Part shown: positions 6,525 to 16,232 of the stretch, one piece after another
Numbering within the stretch: position 1 is the first letter of the stretch
How the letters are laid out: every line of letters begins with the position of its first letter
Assembly: GCA_013152205.1 (NCBI GenBank)
Contig: JAADGV010000002.1
Coordinates: forward strand, 1-64,000
Direction: 5' to 3'
DNA length: 64,000 nucleotides
Origin: Planctomycetota bacterium
GTDB taxonomy: Bacteria; Planctomycetota; Planctomycetia; Pirellulales; Lacipirellulaceae
Notes under the pieces: model-generated
What the model saw: only the letters and a program-made list of their open reading frames with translations
Told to the model about the DNA's origin: nothing
The model's database searches: none
Program-made: the position numbers and the translations under genes

Positions 6525-6911
6525 TTATTTCTTTTTGTAGACTTGCTTGGGGTCAAAGACTGGTTTGCCAACTACCTTTAAGTTGCCGTCATTTTCTCGT
6601 TGGCGGAAAAAACAACTCTCGTAACCGGTGTGGCAGGCTGCCCCCCCCACTTGTTCCACCTTGAGAAGAATGGTGTCGGCATCGCAGTCGAGATAGATTT
6701 CGCGCACATGCTGAACGTGCCCGCTCTCTTCGCCCTTTTTCCACAATTTTTTACGGCTGCGGCTGTAATACACGGCCTTGCCGCTGGCGATGGTTTCGTC
6801 CCATGCCTCGCGGTTCATGTAGGCAAGCATAAGAACTTTGCCGCTGGCGACATCCTGTGCCACCACGGGAAGTAGGTGGTCGTTTGTCGGAAAATTGGGA
6901 TCGAAAGTCAA
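6525..6911 (-). CDS. hisI: Phosphoribosyl-AMP cyclohydrolase
   Basis: The 128 residues cover the whole HisI domain. They catalyse opening of the adenine ring of phosphoribosyl-AMP, the third step of histidine synthesis, in the cytoplasm. Diagnostic motifs are [36 protein letters not shown] and [14 protein letters not shown]; the Cys residues in DCDAD and CHTGYESC bind zinc and Asp residues bind magnesium. There is no fused HisE domain. No other his gene is nearby, so the pathway is scattered. The ridA-like gene follows 19 bp downstream. Confidence 0.95.
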   Translation of the reverse strand: MTFDPNFPTNDHLLPVVAQDVASGKVLMLAYMNREAWDETIASGKAVYYSRSRKKLWKKGEESGHVQHVREIYLDCDADTILLKVEQVGGAACHTGYESCFFRQRENDGNLKVVGKPVFDPKQVYKKK

Positions 6912-7224
6912 TGTTTCAGCCTCTGGCTTTTTGGAAAGTTACTCTCATCCTACCACGAACTGGCCCCATTGTGGTTGTAGCAAGCCTTATGACCGGCAAG
7001 ACGGGTAGGTTCAATCCAGTTAGTACGGTTTGCCAATTGTTGCAGAACAAAAACGTCTGTAGCCGATCTAGTGCTTTGGGCCATAAGTAACACTTTGTAC
7101 CAATGTTCATCGAAATTCGAGTTGGTTGCAATGCCCGTTGGTCGGCCTGTCGCTTTCCTGGCGCAAACCAGTCATACACAAACAGTTTGGCCGTTGGCCA
7201 GTGTCGCATGTGGGAGATATCACG
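6912..7224. other. Intergenic region between hisI and the GT2-like gene
   Basis: Divergent promoter space for hisI (minus) and the GT2-like gene (plus). I see no RNA gene or repeat here. An ATG at 7126 would lengthen the GT2-like protein, but the added residues are not family-like. Confidence 0.5.
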
Positions 7225-7830
7225 TTGAATCAGCCGTTGACCGTCGTTCTACCAATGTACAACCGCGAGCGTCTTTTAATTTCGTCGGTTATGGATATTC
7301 TTGAGCTTTCGCCAATGCTCAGCACGGCAATCGAAGTGGTTGTGGTCGACGATGGTTCGACCGACGAGACCTATGAAACGGCTTGCGAATTGGCTCGCAT
7401 CTACCCTCAAGTGACGGTGCTTCGTCAGGCGGTCCACCAAGGTCTGGGAGCAGCACTCGATCTTGTTCGTCGACGATTGAATGTGGAAATGGTCGTGGTT
7501 CACGATGGCGTGTCTCCGGTGGATGTCTCACAGTTGAAGTCGGTTGTCAAGTCGAATCCCCAATCCGAGGGATATTTACGGCAATCGATGACACGAGCGG
7601 CGTCGATGGTAGATTCGGCCGGATCGCGTCGCTTTGCCTCGATTCGCGCGTTGCACGACAGCATGGAACATGCTCATCGATCGATGACCGGTTTCTGCTG
7701 GCTGCAATTAGAAAAACCTCTGGTACCTCGTCGTCGTGTGTCCAATTCCAACCCTTCTGGGGCCAATATTTCCGGGCACCCTACGACCCAATCGGCAGTC
7801 GGAACCTCTCCTACAGTCGCAGGAAACTAA
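7225..7830 (+). CDS. Short glycosyltransferase family 2-like protein
   Basis: The N-terminal ~110 residues follow the GT2 (GT-A) pattern: PLTVVLPMYNRERLL, then VVVVDDGSTDETYETACEL and LRQAVHQGLGAALDLVR. In place of the usual DxD metal site is VVVHDGVSPVD, and the acceptor-binding half of a normal 250-300 residue enzyme is missing. The last 70 residues are low in recognisable structure. The protein is either a regulatory or non-catalytic relative or a decayed gene. TTG 7225 is chosen because GGGAG lies 8-12 bases upstream; GTG 7210 and ATG 7126 are alternatives in the same frame. Confidence 0.6.
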   Translation: MNQPLTVVLPMYNRERLLISSVMDILELSPMLSTAIEVVVVDDGSTDETYETACELARIYPQVTVLRQAVHQGLGAALDLVRRRLNVEMVVVHDGVSPVDVSQLKSVVKSNPQSEGYLRQSMTRAASMVDSAGSRRFASIRALHDSMEHAHRSMTGFCWLQLEKPLVPRRRVSNSNPSGANISGHPTTQSAVGTSPTVAGN

Positions 7831-8064
7831 GTGTGTGGTGGTTGCGGCTGGCCTGCGAAGTGTCCAGTGCGGCGTAGGCCGCTTGTATTGCCGCGAAGAC
7901 CCTTTGGCGTCAAGCGATATACTGAGCCAAGAGCCAAGGTAGCCTGCAAGAAGCGGTAGATTACTTTTCTTTGGGAATTTTCGAACTTGCGGGTCTTTGT
8001 AGCAATAAAAGTCTTGCCATCGGACGGCATCGAGATTATCATTTCCACCGTGCGAGGGAATAAC

Positions 8065-8274
8065 ATGCCTTTTAACTCGCAGGGGAGTTTAGCAAAACAC
8101 TTTGGCTATCGCTGGGGCAGAACCCTTCTCGGCTGGCGGGTTCAGCGAATAGCCAACACATCGCAACACGTGGGCATGATTGCCGCCTGCTGCGTTCTTG
8201 TCATTCACTTTTCTTTATTTATGCGTTTGCCAGCGAATCTTTGGACTGAACGGAACCAGTTCTTCGGCGAGTGA
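8065..8274 (+). CDS. Hypothetical small protein with one membrane segment
   Basis: A 69-residue frame starts at ATG 8065 with GAGGGA five bases upstream, a good ribosome binding site. It has a basic, Trp-containing N-terminal half and a hydrophobic segment (MIAACCVLVIHFSLFM). I recognise no family. An in-frame ATG at 7987 would add 26 residues. The position between two genes on the same strand and the ribosome site favour a real gene, but the evidence is thin. Confidence 0.35.
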   Translation: MPFNSQGSLAKHFGYRWGRTLLGWRVQRIANTSQHVGMIAACCVLVIHFSLFMRLPANLWTERNQFFGE

Positions 8275-8370
8275 GCAAATAAGCCTTGCGCGCCGAAGCA
8301 AACGCGCCTGAAATCCTTCGAAGCAGATATATGCAAGATTGCTTCTGCAGAGATGGAGGAGGCACTGGGG

Positions 8371-8901
8371 ATGAGTACGGTTAATTATAAGCTAGAATCC
8401 AATGGTACGAGTGTACCTGAGCCAACCCAAGTGGCACGTAAGTTTCATCGAATTGGCGATGTACGGCTGCAGCAGGGTGCTTCGTTACGATCGGTTTCGC
8501 GTAAGCTGAATTTGACCGTTCAGGAGATACGCCACCAGGAAGACGCGTATACCAATCTGACGATTTCTGATTTACTCAAATGGCAAGAAGTTCTTGAAGT
8601 TCCCTTGTCTGATCTTCTGATCGACTCTTCGGGGCCTCTTTCTGAGCCGGTAAACAATCGAGCTTGCATGTTGCGGATTATGAAAACCGCTAAGGCGATT
8701 CAGGAGTCGGCCCATAGCCGCTCGATCGTGAGGCTTGCGAATATGTTGATCGAACAACTCGTGAAAATGATGCCCGAGCTTGCCGATGTTTCTGCGTGGC
8801 ACACGGTGGGGCAACGTCGCACTAAGGACGAGGTAGGTCGGATCGTTGAGCGATCAATCCCCGATAGTTTCTTTAACGACAACGGAAAGTCGGCTCCTTA
8901 G
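8371..8901 (+). CDS. Putative Xre-like HTH protein
   Basis: From ATG 8371 (GGAGG nine bases upstream) the product is 176 residues. Residues ~25-85 read as a cro/C1-type helix-turn-helix: IGDVRLQQGASLRSVSRKLN, VQEIRHQEDAYTNLTISDLL, then a segment like the family third helix ending LEVPLSDLL. The C-terminal ~90 residues are helical (AKAIQESAHSRSIVRLANML) and may form a dimer or ligand region. It is probably a cytoplasmic DNA-binding protein; the target is unknown. ATG 8353 is an alternative start. The gene converges on the giant 2412-aa gene, with repeat copy B between them. Confidence 0.65.
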   Translation: MSTVNYKLESNGTSVPEPTQVARKFHRIGDVRLQQGASLRSVSRKLNLTVQEIRHQEDAYTNLTISDLLKWQEVLEVPLSDLLIDSSGPLSEPVNNRACMLRIMKTAKAIQESAHSRSIVRLANMLIEQLVKMMPELADVSAWHTVGQRRTKDEVGRIVERSIPDSFFNDNGKSAP

Positions 8902-8932
8902 CACGTTTTCCCTTTTTCTGTTCGCAGAAGGT

Positions 8933-8989
8933 GGGTGTTTTGCGGGAGGATATCGTGGCCGACACTGCTAACGAATCCGTTTTGAGGCA
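8933..8989. repeat. Gene-end hairpin repeat, copy B
   Basis: GGGTGTTTTGCGGGAGGATA then TCGTGGCCGACACTGCTAAC matches copies A, C and D; it is shorter at the 3' side. It lies between two convergent genes (stops at 8901 and 8994). Confidence 0.75.
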
Positions 8990-8993
8990 ACAC

Positions 8994-11900
8994 TTAATTT
9001 ACTGAGCTAGCAATCTGAGAGTTGGTGCTTTGAACTTGTTGCCGCCAAGCGTTTTTTGCTCGTCGGAATACGAAAGATAACAGTGCCGCGACGACGAGTA
9101 GCAAGCCAGCTGCGCTTGCGGTAAGCAGCAGCCACCACAGGATTCCGATCGCGGCGAGTAGTCGAACTGCCCGTTGTTCGCGGAGTTGTGCTGCCCAGTT
9201 AGTGGTTGCGTCAATCTGCCGGGCTAGCGGGAGACAGACGCTTACGATCAATACTGCGAAGAGCCATCGCCAGCCATTTCCTCGCGAGATAGGCCGTGCT
9301 CTTAGTACCACCTGCCCTTGGTCATCGCTTAAAAAAAACTTCTCGGAACGGGTTTCTAGTCGATCCATTTGCCCTGGTAGGATCGGCGGATAGGCGGTCG
9401 TATTTTTTTGATGTTCTGAGCCGGGGTTTGGTGCGCCTAACTGTTCAAGAAGAGTTGCCCAGGCACTTGAATCGTCGCTGTGTTCGATATGGTTTGAGCC
9501 AAAGGCCGTTGTCGAAATCTCGTCTAATGTTCCTGAGGCGGGTTCTAAACGGCGCCATTCTTCCCAGGCTTGCTGGGTACGTCGTTGCCAAGGTTTGAAC
9601 CAAGCTCGACCTTCTCGTTTTGGTAGTTCAAGAGCCAACAATCTTGAATCGGCAATCGCATGCAATGACAATTGCAAGGCAGCTCTTGAGAATTGCTCGG
9701 GAGCCAGAGGGTGCCCAACGATTGGGTCTGCCAACAACAATTGACCTACGGGGCGTATTTTCCATCGGATCTCTGGCGAAGGCAGCGGACGGTCGTCAAT
9801 CAGTAGTATTGGCGACTGGAACTTGAACCGCCCCTTGGAGGTTTTGATCTGTGTTTGGTACGAAACGGTGATTCGGCGAGGTAAATAGGGTGGGCCCAGT
9901 GGTATTCGCCAGCCCTCGGACGTAGTTTTCTCGCGTCTCACTCGGCTGTCGCCAACGACGAGCTGTGTTAGTTTTGCGTTTTCTGGCAGTCGTAATGTGC
10001 AATGAGTTGCACGGCCGGGTTGCAAGACTAGCTCTGCTGTTGCAGAGAGATTGCCCTCGTGGTCGAGTACGCCGGAAATCAGAGCGTGTCGCCATATCGC
10101 GTTTTGCAGCGTGCCTTGATACGATCGCTCGCGGGCAAAAAATTGTTCGTGTTCAACGCGAAATGCTCGTGTGTTGTCTTGCGATTCCAAGAGTCTCCCT
10201 AATTCCAGTGGCAGCGGTTCGGGGGTGAGGCCTGGCCAATCCCAGTTGATCGATTTTTCGCCTACCCGTGTTGGTAGCAATACATATCGATTTCCACGCG
10301 AGGTGCCGGTCAATCGCAAGTCGGGAACCATCAATCTTTGATCGGCGGTTAGGTTTATGCTTCCGGTAAGGCGAAACGAGATTTCTTGATCTTTCGATAC
10401 GGGGTTTTGCAATTGTATGGTAACAAGCCTTCGCCCCGAACGATTCGGCTGCTCGTGAACAGAACCTAGAGAAGCCGGCTCGATACGGTATGGTTTTTGA
10501 AAGGTGTCTGGAACGGTAAATTGTAGTTGGCCGATCATGCCTTCTTGCACCTTCACCGTAGTGTGTGCCGTTCCGGTCCAGCCATTTGGACCCGGTGTGA
10601 GAGTGGTGACCATGTCGGCGTCGAACTGCCGGTTGTTTCTCTTGATCTGCAACATGGGGAGGTCGTTTGCTTTCCGATTGCGCCAGACGAATCTCCCCAC
10701 AAGATTTGCTGACGAGCCTCGAGAAATGCTTTGTCGCGGAATATTCTCCAGCGCCTGATGCGGATCGTTTAAGCTCACCAGCACCTCGGGTTCTCGAGAA
10801 AGTTCGAACCGCATTTCGGTACGATTGGTATCAACGAGCGAAATACTCGGCACGGCAAGTGTGCCATCGCTCGGCGTTTTGATGTATCCTTGCAAAATCA
10901 GTAGGTGTGGCTCTTGCATCGGTTGGCCCAAAAGGACCACTACCCGCGAATTATTCAACCGATGCCAGCGAACGGGGACCGCTTGTAAGGAGGGCTGTTG
11001 TTGCACGGTGACTTCCGTGATTTGAAGTTCCTTTGGAATTCGTAATCGGTAGGTTAGCCAACTGCCCCCCACTTCGTTGACGGAGGCTTCGTAGGTGACG
11101 AAGGTTTTTGCCAGTTGGCAATGAACCTTCATTGCTTGCTGTGCAACGAGTGTCTTCGGGTCGGGCCAGATGCGTAGCGAGCCGTCGAGTTGCCCTCGCC
11201 CGAGAGCATAAGCATACAGGGGCGGCTCTTGATCGGTCTTCCATTCGGTCGCGAAGTCGGTGGCTTGGATGCTGAGTGCGTCGCTGCGGAGGTTCTCGTC
11301 GTAAGACAACCCTGCGAGAACCGATACGGCCAACAGCGATCGATTGAGAGTAAAATCGGGAACCTTCACCCACGGATAGTCGATGCGTCCCACCGAGACC
11401 GTCCGTTGGAGTTGGAATTGAAGCGGGACAAGCACTTCGTCTTCGACGTTTTGCTTAAGGACGATTTCTAGGGTATGTCTTTGGTCAGGCAGATACTCCG
11501 CCGATTCGAGGATTGAATTGTTTTTAGGAGGAAGGAGTTTCAAGCCCGGCGACGTTACTAATAAAAATCGGCGCGAATCTGCGCTTTTCCGATGTAGCTG
11601 TAGTTGGACATCTAAACGTGCTGCCGTAGGTTCTATGTGTAGCCAAGATCGTTGATCTACGCTGCCTAACGATTGGGCTTCGTTGTTGGAAGAGGGAGAG
11701 GCCGACCAAGTTACTTCCAAGGTGTCGCTGGCAGACAAAACCGTTTGCAAACGATGCTTGGATCTCTCGATGTCGATTCGACCTGCTGTTGGTATCGATA
11801 GATCTTGAAATCCGTTTATTGATGTCATCAATAATTTAGCGCCGGGTATTGCAGGGGTATGGAGGCGTATGCTGGCCCTGTCCGAAGAATGAGAGACTTT

Positions 11901-14900
11901 GGGCCGGAGCGATAGCTCCAATTGGTAGTTTCCTACCGTATCAAGTTCGATCGAACACCCTTTGCCACTCTCTTCCCAATTGAGTACGACTGGAAAACCG
12001 TTCAATCGATGTGCTGAATCGATCCATTCGGCTTCGTCCTGGATGAAAGGCAAAAACAATTGGCCGTTGGTAACAAAGCTTTCGACGTCCAGCAGAATAG
12101 TCCAACTTTCGCCATCGGAGGTAGTGGCTGGAGAAGCAGCGGGGAGTACGCCCCGATATTGGACCGATCGTAAGACGCATTGCGCGCCATCGTGTTTGGC
12201 GTCGCCTTGGTTTCGCAACAAAGTATGAAGGAACGTTTCAGGAAGATAAATGTCTTCGCCTTGTGTGTTGCCTTCGGTATCCACGGGGATCAACAGTCGG
12301 TGAATTTCTCTTGGTGGCTTCTCGGGTGTTTTCTGCCCCGTTTCTTCGGCCGGTTCTGCAAAAACGAATCCTGAAATTAGAGAGGCGCCAACCAATAAGG
12401 CAAAGAACGCAGGTCGCTTTGCCCTGCGATACGACGGAGGTTGCAAGAAAGTCGATGTTATTTTTGGTAGAACGACTTGTAGCACCACCGACGAGAGAAG
12501 CCCCAAGAAAATTGCCTGGGGTGCCGTCAGCCAGCTCAAGGGAACAACCAAGCACGCTGCTGCGGAGATGGCGATTGCTAGGGCAAGGTAGCGTGGAAAG
12601 CGAGCGAGCTGTCTGCAGGAGGCCACCAGCGCTAGTAGCCAAATGGCGTACCATTCAGCTCGCTGACCATATTCTCGCTGTACGACTACCACAGGCGGGG
12701 TCTCGGCAAACTCCAGCGTTGCTGCACGCCGGCCAATGTCGGACACTAAGCTAGCCGCTGGAGGGCTCCAGGGAGATTCTGCCAGTTTTGGAGAGTCGGT
12801 CCATGTGTTCACATCAACAAGATCAAGTTCACCGTTGGCAACCCCCCGTTTGCCTGCTTGCCCTGCGGCGATTCGTTCTAAACGGAGCGCGAGACTTTTT
12901 GAAGAGACCCGAAACACATTGGGTGTTATCGTTGGTCGCAATTGGTCTCTCCACTGAGAGGTTCGCTGTTGGCTCGTGAGGACCGTTAGGTTTGGTGTGG
13001 CGACCAACGATAATCCGCACCGTTCTAGGGGGCTTCGTGTTTTTGAAGTGGTTGCGAGGGCAGTTGCATTGTCGTTTTCGCTGGCTAGCTGCGCTATTTC
13101 GCTTAGACGACTTTCGGCTCGTATGCCAAGATCTTCAAATGCCGAGCGGTCGACATGCAATTTTTCGTCCTTGGTGGCTCCACTATCCATGGCATGTAGT
13201 ATGCTTCTCCAACGTGGATCCTCGCCACGTTCAAAAATTTCGTTAAGGGTCGTCAACGCTCTTTCAGCCGATTGTCGAGTTAAACGGTGATCGACTTTCG
13301 CAAACCATAATCGCCGCCAGTCGTCAGCGCGCAACGGGTTGAAAATTCCTTCGCCGGCTGCCCGATGAAGTGGCCCGAGCAATCTTGCCGACCAGTCGAG
13401 GGGGCTCATTGTTTGATTGTTTGAGAAACTTTCGACCGCAAAATGCTCGGGGGTCCAGAGCGTCCATCGGCCCGATTTAATAGGGTACGAGCAGCGTGGT
13501 AATTTTGGCTGGAACTCGAAGGAATGGCCAAGTGGCTTTCCTCGCAAAACGTATTGAATGGCGATGGTCGGATAGCGTCGTTGATCGGAGAAATGAAAAC
13601 GACACATGCGGTCGTCTGCCAAGACCTCTCGTGGATCGAGTTGTTGTTGGTTTAACCAGGTATTTTGCAGCTTTGCCTGGGGCGGCAATTCAAACTCAGC
13701 TCCCGAAGCGCCCGAGTTTTCTAGGTGGTACGTGGCAACGTAGATTGCCGTTCCATCGTCAGACAACGACGATTGGATGTCGGCCAACCAGGCAATGAGA
13801 TTAGGAGTACTCTCGCTTTTAATGTTCCGAGTAATTGTTAATGTCGCGGCGATCGTTCCGATGCCAGCTCGGTCTGCCCCAAGTCGATAGCTTCCGATCA
13901 CGGGTAGCGACGACTGGGTCGACGATTCATCCTCAGGCGAAGCAATCGGTATCCAGCCGCGATCGTCCAATTGCGTGCCATTGAGCGGGCCGTGTACGAC
14001 TAACTGGCCTTGCCAATCCTCAGCATCTGGGAGATGGATTAGATTGCATTTTTGGGTGTCGGCGGCAGGAGTCGAATAACTCCCTCGAAGGTGAAATGGT
14101 GTATCGATGGCTACGGGTAGTCGTATTAGATAGAGGACCCCTTGGCCATGCACCGAGGCTTGGTCGAGCCGTTGGGCGACAATCGCACTCGATTGCCCCA
14201 CCACTTCCCATTGAGTGGATTTCGGTAGCGGCTCGTCGAAGGCAATCACGAGTTCAGAAACAATACCCGACAAAGGGGTGCAATCCAGTTGATACTGGTG
14301 GACAAACTCGTCGGGTAAGACGCTAACCTCAACGTTTACCTCCGCCCGATATCGGGCTGAACGCGGCAATAGTTTGATGGGGGTGTTTTTGGACAAGCGA
14401 GCCAGGTCGATGAGGGCTCCATCTGCACTTTCGGGAAGCAGAGCCGCATCTTCTGCCGATAGCGTATCGATCTGCAATCGGGCCCTATCGAGGCCGTGTA
14501 GCAGTTGAAGCTGCCCCCGCTTTTGGCTTCTTAGTAGGAGCAATCGTTTGGTCTGTTCGATCGAAGTAAACCGCACGGGAATAAGCTCGCTTGCCGTAGC
14601 CGGCAGAAGCGAGCCTTCTTTAGTCGCGCGCGAGTCGCATTCGATTCTTAATTGCTCGCCCGGTTTGAGTGGGCGATCGAGTTGCAAGCGAAACAATTTT
14701 TGCTTGCCTTTTTGGTACACATGCCATTCACGTAACGCATTGCTGGGACTGGTTTTAATCGCTTCGATCGACCAACCAGGAGCTACTTTTCCTTCTAGCT
14801 GGTAGATTGGCCGACCTTGGCTGGTGAGAACCGAGATGGTTCGAGCCGTGGTATCGTTGGGGTTGATTTCTAATAAGTAAAGAATGTCGGTGTCGTCGAT

Positions 14901-16232
14901 GTCTGCGGGATCTAGGTCGAGAATCGTTGCCGTCCTCGCACGTATTTTTGTGGAACGCTTTCCGAGAACCACTTCAAAGGTTGCCTCTTCGGTCCACTCT
15001 TGCAGACGGTAAGATTCTTCTTCGGCAGTGGTGCCTAAGCCTACAATGTTCTCTAGTGATGCGTGCTGGGGGACGAGCGATAGGAGTTCGAGTGCTGGTG
15101 CAACTTGTATGCTGCTTGTTCCTTCCGTCCAGGTTACCTTGCGAAGACGAACCGAAGGAAGTCGCCATGTTTCGTCAAATACGATTCGCGAGAGGCTATG
15201 GATTTCGATCGTCTGTGGGAGAGACGAGGCGAAGAGGGTTGTTGTCAGCTCCGTGCCTGTGGCCGTTTTTTCTGTCTGCCATTCAACTTCTTTTTTGTCG
15301 ATTGTTACCGATAAAACTCGGATGCCGTCGGGGAGCGAAAAACGCAGTTCCTCTTCGGCGGTTCGGTTGTGAGCATCGATGCGAAAACGAGAGGTTAGGG
15401 AGAGTCCCTGAGGATCTAATCGATAGGCAGACACCTGGCTTACTCGTGCTAGCCGCGACTCGTCGGGTGATAATTCCAACTGCGAAATACTGAGACGATG
15501 AGCGTGGCTTGGGCCTAGCTGGAATAACCAGCGTTTTTTGTTGTCTGGTAGGTCTTCGGTGCTTATTAACTCTCCGGCAGAAACGGAAGCAGTTCGATTG
15601 GATGGTAATGTTAGCGAAAACGTCTGTGGGGTAGTGCTTGGGATTTTGAGATCATATTCGATATCGTCGCTGCTGTTTTTAATTGCTTGTAATTGCCACT
15701 CGAAGTGGAGTGTCCCTGATTGCTCAACGTAGATTCCCAGTTCGTTGTTTTGTTCTGAGCCTCTACTCCATAAGGCTAAATTAACGGGAAGCGTTGGCTC
15801 CTGCTGCCAGTAAGACGAGGTGATTACAAAATTGAGCGGCGTAAGCGGCAGGAACCGTGGCGACTTGTTTGCCAGATGGACGTCAAGATTTGCCGACCCC
15901 TCAAGCATATTGCCAGTGGCGAAATTTGCGGTATAGGTGGCACTGGTTAGGCGGACGTCGGGGACGCGGTCGGGTCGATGGCCGGGTGTGGATTGATCGA
16001 TCAGTTGCGAGAATTCTGTGCTAGAAATCGGTATGTATCGTTCTGAGCCAACAGGCCACTTTTCTGGCGTGTCGACGGGGACGAATATGCGGCGGTAGCT
16101 AAACTCTTGGGCAGTTTCGGCCGCAGAGCAAACGGCGTGAATCATCGCCCAGCCGGAAACCATGATGGCAAGAGCGTAGAAGCGAGCGAGCTTCGCCCGC
16201 TCATTCCGTTCCGATAATAGGAAGCCACTCAT
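8994..16232 (-). CDS. Giant exported membrane protein with two tandem modules (2412 aa)
   Basis: The N-terminus has a membrane segment/signal (ALAIMVSGWAMIHAVCSAA). A long beta-rich region follows. Near residues 1190-1290 there are several hydrophobic helices, ending in FFALLVGASLISGFVFA, which looks like a second signal peptide. Immediately after it the opening of the first module recurs: first module RRIFVPVDTPE...ERYIPISSTEF, second module HRLLIPVDTEGN...EDIYLPETFL. The second module again ends in two or three helices (about 2320-2400). The protein therefore looks like two ancestral genes joined head to tail. I recognise no catalytic motif or named family. It overlaps the 1145-aa upstream gene by ATGA and is surely co-translated with it. 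A structural, envelope-spanning or adhesive role is inference only. Confidence 0.8.
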   Translation of the reverse strand: MSGFLLSERNERAKLARFYALAIMVSGWAMIHAVCSAAETAQEFSYRRIFVPVDTPEKWPVGSERYIPISSTEFSQLIDQSTPGHRPDRVPDVRLTSATYTANFATGNMLEGSANLDVHLANKSPRFLPLTPLNFVITSSYWQQEPTLPVNLALWSRGSEQNNELGIYVEQSGTLHFEWQLQAIKNSSDDIEYDLKIPSTTPQTFSLTLPSNRTASVSAGELISTEDLPDNKKRWLFQLGPSHAHRLSISQLELSPDESRLARVSQVSAYRLDPQGLSLTSRFRIDAHNRTAEEELRFSLPDGIRVLSVTIDKKEVEWQTEKTATGTELTTTLFASSLPQTIEIHSLSRIVFDETWRLPSVRLRKVTWTEGTSSIQVAPALELLSLVPQHASLENIVGLGTTAEEESYRLQEWTEEATFEVVLGKRSTKIRARTATILDLDPADIDDTDILYLLEINPNDTTARTISVLTSQGRPIYQLEGKVAPGWSIEAIKTSPSNALREWHVYQKGKQKLFRLQLDRPLKPGEQLRIECDSRATKEGSLLPATASELIPVRFTSIEQTKRLLLLRSQKRGQLQLLHGLDRARLQIDTLSAEDAALLPESADGALIDLARLSKNTPIKLLPRSARYRAEVNVEVSVLPDEFVHQYQLDCTPLSGIVSELVIAFDEPLPKSTQWEVVGQSSAIVAQRLDQASVHGQGVLYLIRLPVAIDTPFHLRGSYSTPAADTQKCNLIHLPDAEDWQGQLVVHGPLNGTQLDDRGWIPIASPEDESSTQSSLPVIGSYRLGADRAGIGTIAATLTITRNIKSESTPNLIAWLADIQSSLSDDGTAIYVATYHLENSGASGAEFELPPQAKLQNTWLNQQQLDPREVLADDRMCRFHFSDQRRYPTIAIQYVLRGKPLGHSFEFQPKLPRCSYPIKSGRWTLWTPEHFAVESFSNNQTMSPLDWSARLLGPLHRAAGEGIFNPLRADDWRRLWFAKVDHRLTRQSAERALTTLNEIFERGEDPRWRSILHAMDSGATKDEKLHVDRSAFEDLGIRAESRLSEIAQLASENDNATALATTSKTRSPLERCGLSLVATPNLTVLTSQQRTSQWRDQLRPTITPNVFRVSSKSLALRLERIAAGQAGKRGVANGELDLVDVNTWTDSPKLAESPWSPPAASLVSDIGRRAATLEFAETPPVVVVQREYGQRAEWYAIWLLALVASCRQLARFPRYLALAIAISAAACLVVPLSWLTAPQAIFLGLLSSVVLQVVLPKITSTFLQPPSYRRAKRPAFFALLVGASLISGFVFAEPAEETGQKTPEKPPREIHRLLIPVDTEGNTQGEDIYLPETFLHTLLRNQGDAKHDGAQCVLRSVQYRGVLPAASPATTSDGESWTILLDVESFVTNGQLFLPFIQDEAEWIDSAHRLNGFPVVLNWEESGKGCSIELDTVGNYQLELSLRPKVSHSSDRASIRLHTPAIPGAKLLMTSINGFQDLSIPTAGRIDIERSKHRLQTVLSASDTLEVTWSASPSSNNEAQSLGSVDQRSWLHIEPTAARLDVQLQLHRKSADSRRFLLVTSPGLKLLPPKNNSILESAEYLPDQRHTLEIVLKQNVEDEVLVPLQFQLQRTVSVGRIDYPWVKVPDFTLNRSLLAVSVLAGLSYDENLRSDALSIQATDFATEWKTDQEPPLYAYALGRGQLDGSLRIWPDPKTLVAQQAMKVHCQLAKTFVTYEASVNEVGGSWLTYRLRIPKELQITEVTVQQQPSLQAVPVRWHRLNNSRVVVLLGQPMQEPHLLILQGYIKTPSDGTLAVPSISLVDTNRTEMRFELSREPEVLVSLNDPHQALENIPRQSISRGSSANLVGRFVWRNRKANDLPMLQIKRNNRQFDADMVTTLTPGPNGWTGTAHTTVKVQEGMIGQLQFTVPDTFQKPYRIEPASLGSVHEQPNRSGRRLVTIQLQNPVSKDQEISFRLTGSINLTADQRLMVPDLRLTGTSRGNRYVLLPTRVGEKSINWDWPGLTPEPLPLELGRLLESQDNTRAFRVEHEQFFARERSYQGTLQNAIWRHALISGVLDHEGNLSATAELVLQPGRATHCTLRLPENAKLTQLVVGDSRVRREKTTSEGWRIPLGPPYLPRRITVSYQTQIKTSKGRFKFQSPILLIDDRPLPSPEIRWKIRPVGQLLLADPIVGHPLAPEQFSRAALQLSLHAIADSRLLALELPKREGRAWFKPWQRRTQQAWEEWRRLEPASGTLDEISTTAFGSNHIEHSDDSSAWATLLEQLGAPNPGSEHQKNTTAYPPILPGQMDRLETRSEKFFLSDDQGQVVLRARPISRGNGWRWLFAVLIVSVCLPLARQIDATTNWAAQLREQRAVRLLAAIGILWWLLLTASAAGLLLVVAALLSFVFRRAKNAWRQQVQSTNSQIASSVN

